From contig OX465103.1 in the NCBI GenBank assembly GCA_949987565.1, forward strand, positions 13,746,774-13,810,773: DNA of 64,000 bases. The letters are read 5' to 3'. A model generated the notes under the pieces. The model was not told the origin of the DNA. It made no database searches and worked only from the letters and a program-made list of their open reading frames with translations. This document shows, in pieces, positions 35,901-44,900 of the stretch; position 1 is the first letter of the stretch, and every line of letters starts with the position of its first letter. The translations under genes and the position numbers were made by a program. This stretch comes from Luidia sarsii (Eukaryota; Echinodermata; Asteroidea; Paxillosida; Luidiidae).

Positions 35901-38900
35901 TCGTTCAAATAACCTTTCCGTTATGCAGCGCATAGCGCCATTCCGTGTGTCTCCTTTCAGTTACACAATTCTTTTTGGTTTTGTGTGGTATCGTATCCTT
36001 TTATAGAAATGTGCTTCCACCATGCCATTATGTCAAATCATCATGCAATCCAGGGGTGCCCAGCAACCTTCAGGTGGCCGCATGGCCAACTCGGGTTGAC
36101 CTTTGACACCAAACAGGGCTATATTTTAATTTCCGCTTCTTCCCTCCATTGAAAACACGTTAAAAATAAAAAATTAAAGACCAGATTTCCCCTGGCAATT
36201 TTCAGTTTGATTTGAGTTACATGTACATGTACACATACATGGGGTGGTGGAGGGTGTATTAGTTCACGGCACCAATGCCAAACACAAACAGCCAAACCAT
36301 GTCTTGGCTATGACAGTTTGAGCCCACCTCCCAGTATAGGAAGTCTATTCATAGCCACGGAGCCCCCACCCTATCTAATAATAACAATAATGATACTACA
36401 TACATGTACATGTAGTAAAGACTTGTAATGCGTACATATCCACCCTGCTGGGTGTTCAAGGCACAGCAAACTCGAAGACAAGATGTACAATGTACGGTAT
36501 GGGAGTAATAGAATAGGGTAAGGGGAAGGAGGATATCAGTGCAAACAGTAAGACTCGTTGTAGAAAAGCGAACAGGCAGCATTTGTTTGAGCTCCTCTCC
36601 TCCTAACAGTGAAGCTAACAAGTTTTCTATCAAAATGATTTACAAAAATGTTGCAAACTGCTTACTGACTTAAATTACCAAAATGCAAATCTTAAAATTT
36701 AGTGGGCCTGACGTTTCGATCCTAGCAGGACCTTTCTCAAAGGCAGAGTGCAGACTCTTCCTTTGAGAAAGGTCCTGTTAGGATCAAAACATCAGGCCCA
36801 CTAAATTTTAAGTTTTCTATCAAGTTAATGACTAACACCATGCTGCTTTCTGATAATCCTTCTTTTGTCTTCACTCCTCCACACTTCTCTCTTTAATCTT
36901 TCCCCCTCTTCCCACTAATCCCTGCCCTACTCCTTGCCCTTCCCTTTGATCTCACCCTACCAGCTTTCCTCTTTGTCCTTTGTTTCTCATCCATGTCCTA
37001 TTCACTCTCTTCCCCCTTCCTTCGTGTACATGTATCTCATTTTTCCTTGTCACTCTGCCTTTGAGAAAGGTCCTGCTAGGATCAAAACGTCAGGCCGACT
37101 AAATTTTGAGATTTGCATTTTGGTAATTTTAGTCAGTAAGCAGTTTGCAACATTTTTGTATATCAAGTTAATACTGGTACAAAAACTGTTGCAAACTGGT
37201 CACTGACTCAAATGACATACATAAATCTCAAACGTTAGAGGGCCTGACATTTCGATTCTAGCAGGACCTTTCTCAAAGGCAAAGGCTTGGCCTTTGAGAA
37301 AGGTCCTGCTAGGATCGAAACGTAAGGCCCTCTAACTTTTGAAGTTTTCTATCAATTTAAGTCACGATCCAAATAATTGCGTTTATTTTGGACGATAGAA
37401 ACCGGAAAGGGCTCTATAATTTGGAAAGAAGCTGCATTATACGCTCAAAAACTAAATTTGATGCTGTGCACTTTAATGATAACAATTATTAATTAGCAGG
37501 GCTAGGGCACATCCATTTTATTGAATTTTTGGTCTGTACCCTCGGGTTATTCGCACAGGTGTCCCAGCCCCCTGGTGGATCATTGACGCAGTAATGATTG
37601 CAGTAATTAAATGGCACAATGCACGTTACAACGTTGTCAATTCAACACGCTTTTAGACCTGACCATCACAGATTGGAACGGAAATCGGTGTGCTGATTGG
37701 ACTCCTTGAGAAACCCCCAGAACCTAAATTTTATGTAAAGCGGTCAAGTAGTTTTTGAGATATGGGTTAAAGAACTTTTGACCAGCTATGTTTGGACTGC
37801 TCTATCTCGAAAAGGAAATCACCTACAGAAATAAATCTTACACCATTTGAAAGCACTTGAAAGAGCCTTCATTTCATTTCATTTCATTCCGTGGTCATTT
37901 CATAACCATACACCACAAAACCATTGTACATGTACATGTACATACATCAGTGTATTATACTGACCCACACACACACAAACATTCATTATTATTTGGGTAC
38001 AATGTACACATACATGTAGGTCTTAACTTGAATCGCGATCCAAATTCCACTTTTGGGGGTTTGTGTGGACACTCATTGATGGAGTTTAAATCGCGATGTG
38101 GACTCCACTAATTTTGCTATTATTTGCCAAGCAGAGTGTGTGTGGGAGCGCCGAGAAAAAAAAAAAAGGGTTTTCAAGTATGATATATGCATGTCAAACA
38201 AATAAAGGAAATACTGACTGGGAACTTTTAAACAATTTTAAAAAATGGCAAATGAAACTTTGACTGGACCGAGTCTCGATCCAGTCAAAATCTCCTTTGC
38301 CATTTTTTTTTCAAAATTAGGATATTACCTGCTATATATTTTGTCACCACGCAAGAGTACTGCAATATGCATTTAACGTACATTGTGTACATGTACCGGT
38401 ATATTACAGGAATGTGGCATTAATACACTTTTCATGAGCATGGCAACATTCTTGAGGTGAAAGTGAATGAACCATTAATTAGTAGTGAAATGCAAGAGAG
38501 TAAGAAGTTAATGTGATGGCCTACAAATGCATGAAAAATGTCTGGAGAGTGCGTGTTGTATTTCATGGTTGAAGGGATTAGATTATTAAAGGCCAGTGGA
38601 AAGTACATGTAAGTTCTTGTTTCTAAGAAATACCACCTGCAAATTACTGCTGGGGACTTTTTTTTATCGGCTAACCGTGACATTGATCCGAAATTGGACC
38701 AAGAAAGTTGCTCAGTCATAAGACATTATCAGCGCAAATTATACTTGTACAACTTACAAAAATGGCAACTAAATAAGACTTAAGGCTTTGCATGGTGGGT
38801 AAAACAATATAGGAGGGTTTGCGGTGACACCGTGTTTAAGGTCTCTCAAAGAAGAGGTGTGGTTCTGAAAAGAACCTGAGTGGTACATGTGTGTAACTCG

Positions 38901-41900
38901 ACGTTCCGGCCAGTATGCTGTGGCCGCCATCAGGAGAATTATTCTCCTGATGACGGCCAGAGCATACTGGCCGGAACGTCGGGTCACCGCAAACCCTTCC
39001 TAAAAATGGCAACAAAAAATTGAGCGGACCAGAACTTGAGCTTGAGACCTCAGGCTTAGTTTTTCTGTACCAGCGCTATCCAGCCAAATAGTGTACGTTT
39101 GCAGGGATAGGGGCTATTGAAGCATTCAATCATTAACTGGTACTGTACATCTCCAGGGATCACACCCACATTTCAATACAAACATCAGTTAGGCATAAAC
39201 TTTGCTGCAGCTGTTGATACTGCAGATATACACATACTTTGATTTGCAATCTCACAAGTCATTGAAATATGTACACAAACATCACATACATGTGTACTAC
39301 TAAAAATTGCTCTGTATCATACATGTTTGCCATTATTTGTTATTTGAATCACTCAATTTGTTTACATGCATTCATTTGCATACTGTACATCAGTATCAGT
39401 ATCAGTGTCAGGTTTTTTTTCAGTTATTCTAACCAAGTAATACACGTTGAGGCAATGAGCTATTCATTCAACAATAACTGATATACATGATATGATAGGG
39501 ATCGCTTTTCCAAGATAATTTGCTCATACTTTGCAGAGATTATTTTAACAATTGACGCAATTTAATCCTAACAAATTGGATCTAAAATTGTACAGACCTG
39601 TTGAGATTGGCATAAAGGTAATTTTCAAGCCAGTAAGAAATCTAACAGAAACCAGCTTACCTGAACACACCAAGTCAAAATATGGATTACCACCAGCGCT
39701 CTTTGAGTCCCAAGTCCTCAAAAGTCCTCTGTGGCAGTGGGCTCATCATGTATATGTCGCTCCATGCAAAGCAAAAGTCGTAAAGGCTTGATGAAGTCAC
39801 AGAGTATACATGTAGTCAGCCGACCAATCAAACACACATATGGCTTGATGAGCGATTTTTTAAGCGTGCACGAATTTGTGCACCGTTTATGGGCGGTACT
39901 GACTGTTGGTGGCTCTAAACAACACCAACCCCCCCCCTCCCCCGGCCAACCTTCCCCATCCCCCTCATCACGCCATTGTGTGTTGTCAATCCGTGCTCAT
40001 CGGCAGCGTTGCCCATGGCAACTGGCCTCCCTCCCCCTCCCTCTCCCACCACGTGGTGACCGCCACAAACAATATCCCCAAGCGCACATTGGCCCGGCAA
40101 TAGGATAGCAGTAGCAGAGAAGTGACAAAAGGGAGAAGCTGGTAGAAAGAGTGCGAGATCGCTGTGAGGGGCAACGAGTAGGGAAGGGATCACAGCAGAG
40201 AAGGCATCGAGGGAGAAGTGGAGGAAGTCATCACAGAAGGAGGATTATTATTAACCCTATGCGAATGAAGCATGCATTACTTTTCCATTAATTAAAGATC
40301 CACGTTTAATAGATTGCTACGTTTGTGTCTCTTCAGAAAGCCTTGAAGCTGATTGTGGCATTGTGACTGCACTTTGGATGCACTCTATTGACCCATCAGG
40401 GAAAGTTTTACACGCAACCGTTGCATATACATGTACAATTAAAGTTAAACCACACCAACCAAATCTGGTGTGTGGTTCCTATTTGAAATTCTGGAAAGCT
40501 CTATCGAGCTGGGACAAAAACAAGATTTGTGAAATTGATTTTTTTTTTAAAGCCTCAGGAAGAGGTAAGAAATTGCCGACTGCGGGTCAATCCTGTCACC
40601 GCAAACTGTGATGCATTGGAGTCCTTGTCATGAATGACTGCAATAATGTGTAAGCATAAACAAAACGGATATTAATGACCACTGGCAATATCAATGGATC
40701 ACACTCGGACTTGGTTTCTGTCCCATGAAACCTCCAGGTAAAACGTGCAGGCTGTGTGGTGGGGTGATGAATTTGAAGGTTTGTTTTCCTAATCGGGAAA
40801 GATCATAGAATACATGTGACCAGTATGTTTTTTTTGCGTTGGTGAGAATGTAATGCAATGAGGGCTTGTGCTGCTGGATGCGTAATAAGCCCTTGACCTG
40901 CTTTGCCCACTTGACCCTCAAGCTGGTCGAGGTTGTGTGGGGAATTTGAATCTACATAGCAGCGGGTGCCGCGTTCAGTCTTTGATGAAATAGTTGCATC
41001 GCTGCGAATGATGGACACGTTCGTCGAGTAGGACAAACCCCTCACTGAACGACAGCAAAGAAATGGTGATCAGAAGCTTGTCCTTGAATACCAACGGTGC
41101 GATAACAAGTGGGAGAGATGAAAGAGAAGCGTATGCCAAGACTTCATTTTGTCAAGAAAAAGTGGCAGCATATGAAGGGTCTACCCCCAAGCCCATAATC
41201 AATGAGATGAATCTATCCCAATCCCACATCACCGCACTAGGCCACCTACATGTACACGTAGCACATGTCACCCGAAACATGTCTATTCTGGAATCAAAGA
41301 GATTTTACACGTGGAACGTGTGACATTCTGTTAATTCTGTAATCTCCCAGAGCATATTAGATTTTTTTTTCCTGGACCCGTTGACCAGTTACTAGCCCAC
41401 TGCTGGATTAAATCTCCATGTATGTGAAAGCCTGAGAAGCGAGAATTGCTCATACTGAAGGGGGCCAAATCCCATTTCATCGTTTCCCCGGGGCAACTAA
41501 CCGCTTACATGTAATTGGTATCACGCTCTACTTGGTGAGTGGGCAGTCTGATTTTGATGCCCTGCGGGTTGTTGCACACATTTATACGTACAAGCATCCC
41601 AATAGTATATTACAGGGAAGATTGATTCATATCTGAGGTTCTGACTTCATCTGCCTGTCTTACAGTACGTCCTACACGGACTTGAGTACAGTCCAGTCGA
41701 AGGCTTTCAAGTACCGGTATAGTCTCTTATGTAATGCACTGTGCATTTGCCGATGGTTTGTGGTTATTAATGCATTTCTGGACTCTGTTGCCCACAACAA
41801 ACGTGTGCCCTTCCTTCTGACCCACACACGCTACTTGTTCAGATGATTTGCTTGGAAGGCAATGATGTTGCCAGACTGTCCCATTCATGTAATCTTATTA

Positions 41901-44900
41901 CTGAGCTCACATGCATTGGCATGCACTTTTCAAATGCATTGCGAAATCCGAAGGCTTCTTACTTACATGAACATACCAAACTAAGCATAGAGGCTCAATG
42001 TAGTTTTAGTGGGCCTGATTTTTGTATCCTACAAGATTCCTCAAAGGCAGTTTGATACAGTTCTTGCTTGGATCAAAATGCCTGGCCCTCTAAATGAGAT
42101 TTGCATTTTGGTCATTTACTAAGTCAGGAATCAGATTTCAACATTTTTGTCTTTATTTATCAAACGGAGCAGTAATTCAAATATTCTTAATATGCTGTTT
42201 TGCATGGATTTTTTCCAGGTTTCTTATTGCATTGCAATGCTTCAGAAATGCAGAAATGAAAACCTGCCCAAAATGTCTGCCTTTGAGAAAGGTCCTACTA
42301 GAATCGAAATGCAAGGCCCACCAAATGTTTGCTATTTTTGCATTTTTTGTCATTTTAATCAGTAAGCAGTTTGCAACATTTTTGCTTATTTACTTGAACG
42401 AAAAGGACTTGAACTTGAGACATCTGGCTTAGCACATCAGCCTTCTTACCACCTGAGCCATCCAGCCATTTGGTGGCACAATCTTACATGTGCTTGAAAA
42501 TCGGCTTACCGCTTAAAAGTCTTCCAGCAAGCTGTGGACGGACTGGAGGAGGGGGCGTGCCATACCAAGCTCAGCTTGGAGTGAGTGGGCTATATTGAAG
42601 CCTCTCTTTCTTTCTTTCTTTCCTTTTCCCCCAATATTCCAGGAGGAAGGAATCAGCGGAGCAACTGGGACAAGAGCCGGCCCAACTTCTGCCGCTTTGT
42701 CCTGCACAAGGAGAACATGGAGGTGAACGAAGCGCTCACCCTCATCAGCAAGTACTCACAGTGAGTCAAACGGCGTCCCTGCCCCTGCCCACGACATTGC
42801 CACGAAGGCCCAGTCTCGCTCTCTGTCTCTGGAGAGCCCCTGGCCCCTTAGAGCAAACAGGGTTTCCCCTTGTGTTAGTCTGAGGTGGCAGCCGATAACT
42901 TGCTCAGTAGATGAGTTTCAGTGCATTGTGGATGTGCTACATGTATGTTGAGGTTCCACGGGTCACATAATGGATAGCCTAGCCGATAGGGAATGAGTCT
43001 AATACACTGTAATCATTATATACATGTACATGTGCATGTACATGTACATATAGAAACATGATACAGTCATGAGCAAGGGAAACATCCTTAGCACTGCCCT
43101 TTGCACATGCTAAGGTGCTTTCATCTTTGTGTACATTTGTTTTTATAAGCATTGATTAGCACTTTTCCATCTTCTTAGAATCAAATTCTCTCTCAGGAAA
43201 TTAGTGGTTACTAGTTGCATAGCAATCTGTTCATAAAGGGCCGTTTTTTTATGGGAAAAGCCATTTTGGTCGACTCTAAGGACGAATCGATGAAGGTTTT
43301 CAAAAAAAATTGGTGTAAAAGTGAATGGTGACCTTACACTGAAAAATCACAAACAAAATCCTGAAATAGAGTATAAAGTGATCTCAGTAGGGAGGGGGAA
43401 AGAGCTACACTGTACATGTACATGCACTCTGTGTGATTCTTAGAATGCTAAAAGCTGGGATTACAACTATTTATTACTTGCATCTGAATGAAAAATGTGG
43501 GGGCGTGTGATCCCTGGACATCTATGTAGCTGTTAATGGTTACATGTTTCTGACTGACGTCCCCTACCCTGGCACCAACATTTGCCTTTGAGGGAGGTCC
43601 TGCTAGGAACGTCAGGCCCTCTAACTTTAGAGATGTACATGTACTACATTTATGTATTGCAGGTCATTTTAATCAGTGAGCAGTTTGCAACAGTTTTTGT
43701 ATTAACATCAAAAGCCTTCCTCGACAGAAATCAGGTTGCCGGCCAAAGATCCATTTGCATTAGAATGCAAGTCAAACTCAACAAGAATCATGTGGAATAC
43801 GATTGCCAATCTTGTTTTAAACCAGGAAAAAAATGTCATGCTTAGCAGAGTTTCCTGATTAAATGTAAAGTGGCTCTTTGACATACAGTAGGGCCCTGAT
43901 TTGATTGGGCAAGGCTTTTCACGCTTAAAGGCCCAATACAACATTGGTAAAGGTCAAAAGATTGCCACAGGTTGTGTGCTTAACCATTAAACACCCCAAA
44001 AAAAGCAATCCTGCAAAGGTCTTAGCTCAAATGGTGATCTGAGAAAGTAGAAAAAGTAAAAAACAGTCATGGTTTTCGCACCATTCTGTAGTGTAAGAAA
44101 TAGTTTATGACTTGCGAGTAATAAACTATTTGTCGGTGTTTGAGTGAAGATTTCTAGGGAAGTACAGCATCCCAGACCATAAGATTTCAACATGAGGATT
44201 CTATCATAACTATCTATAAACTGTGTAAATTTGAAGGAAATCTGTGGACATCGATGTTTTCCGATCTTCTCAATGTTGTATTGGGCCTTTAAGCAAATTT
44301 TGGTGTGTAAGCGGTTCTATGAGATCCCCCCCCCCATCTTTGGCAGCCTTGAGTTGCATCTTATACATTTGCTTGGGCTCGAACCGTTGTCTGAAAGGGA
44401 CGGTGACCATTTTCAAAGTCAGAGGAAGTCTTGATGCACCTTTAATTGAGTTTCTGCAAGGCTGGGCATGTGCTTCTTGGGAAAATAATTGAGGCATTGC
44501 TCTTAGTGTGACATTGCAAAGCATTTGAGAGACCTGCCCGGCCCGGGAAAAAAAATCCAGTGTCGAGAATGGTGCATCAGTTAGCAGAGTTCCGATACTT
44601 CCGTTGCGTGAGATCAAGGGAAACCTTTTCAAAGTTCAAAACCTGTACTAACAATGCACCTCTCCAGATGCATGCACGAATGGATTCCTGTAGACTATTA
44701 AATCTCCCCTGACACATTACCCGAGTGCACGTACGGTAGGAGCACTCTCAGCATCAATAGATACCTCAGTTGAAAGACAGAATTCCCAAGATGCACTCTA
44801 GCACGTTGAATCATTTACTTTTTAGTCAAAGAAATCAATGAAAAACTGAGTGGGAAGTCATTAATTGAAAACAAAATGGCAACAAAAATTTGACTGGTTT

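Larger units (their letters stand above)
16853..42642. other. PUS7 intron 4 (25.8 kb), host of the antisense GPCR
   Basis: Bounded by a gtcagt donor and a pyrimidine-rich ttccag acceptor that join in phase. Apart from the GPCR and listed repeats, I see: GGCTCAGGCTT-type foldback at 17517-17732; a poly-T/poly-G run at 17990-18013; a family-A fragment at 18030-18100; a GCAT run at 20098-20118; GA repeats at 28473-28491; a family-A relative at 32640-32770; a GATTTCATGAAA family copy at 32790-32950; and several TGTACATGTACA clusters (29940, 31885, 37925). The stretches 19100-20600, 25000-26350, 28780-30800 and 32960-35400 show nothing I can name beyond scattered TACATGTAC words. Confidence 0.8.

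Noticed and set aside
36750..36800. Family A as a true hammerhead ribozyme (…AGGATCGAAACGTC)
   Set aside because: It keeps a stem followed by GAAAC, but the CTGATGA side reads TTTGAGA, so the catalytic core is absent.
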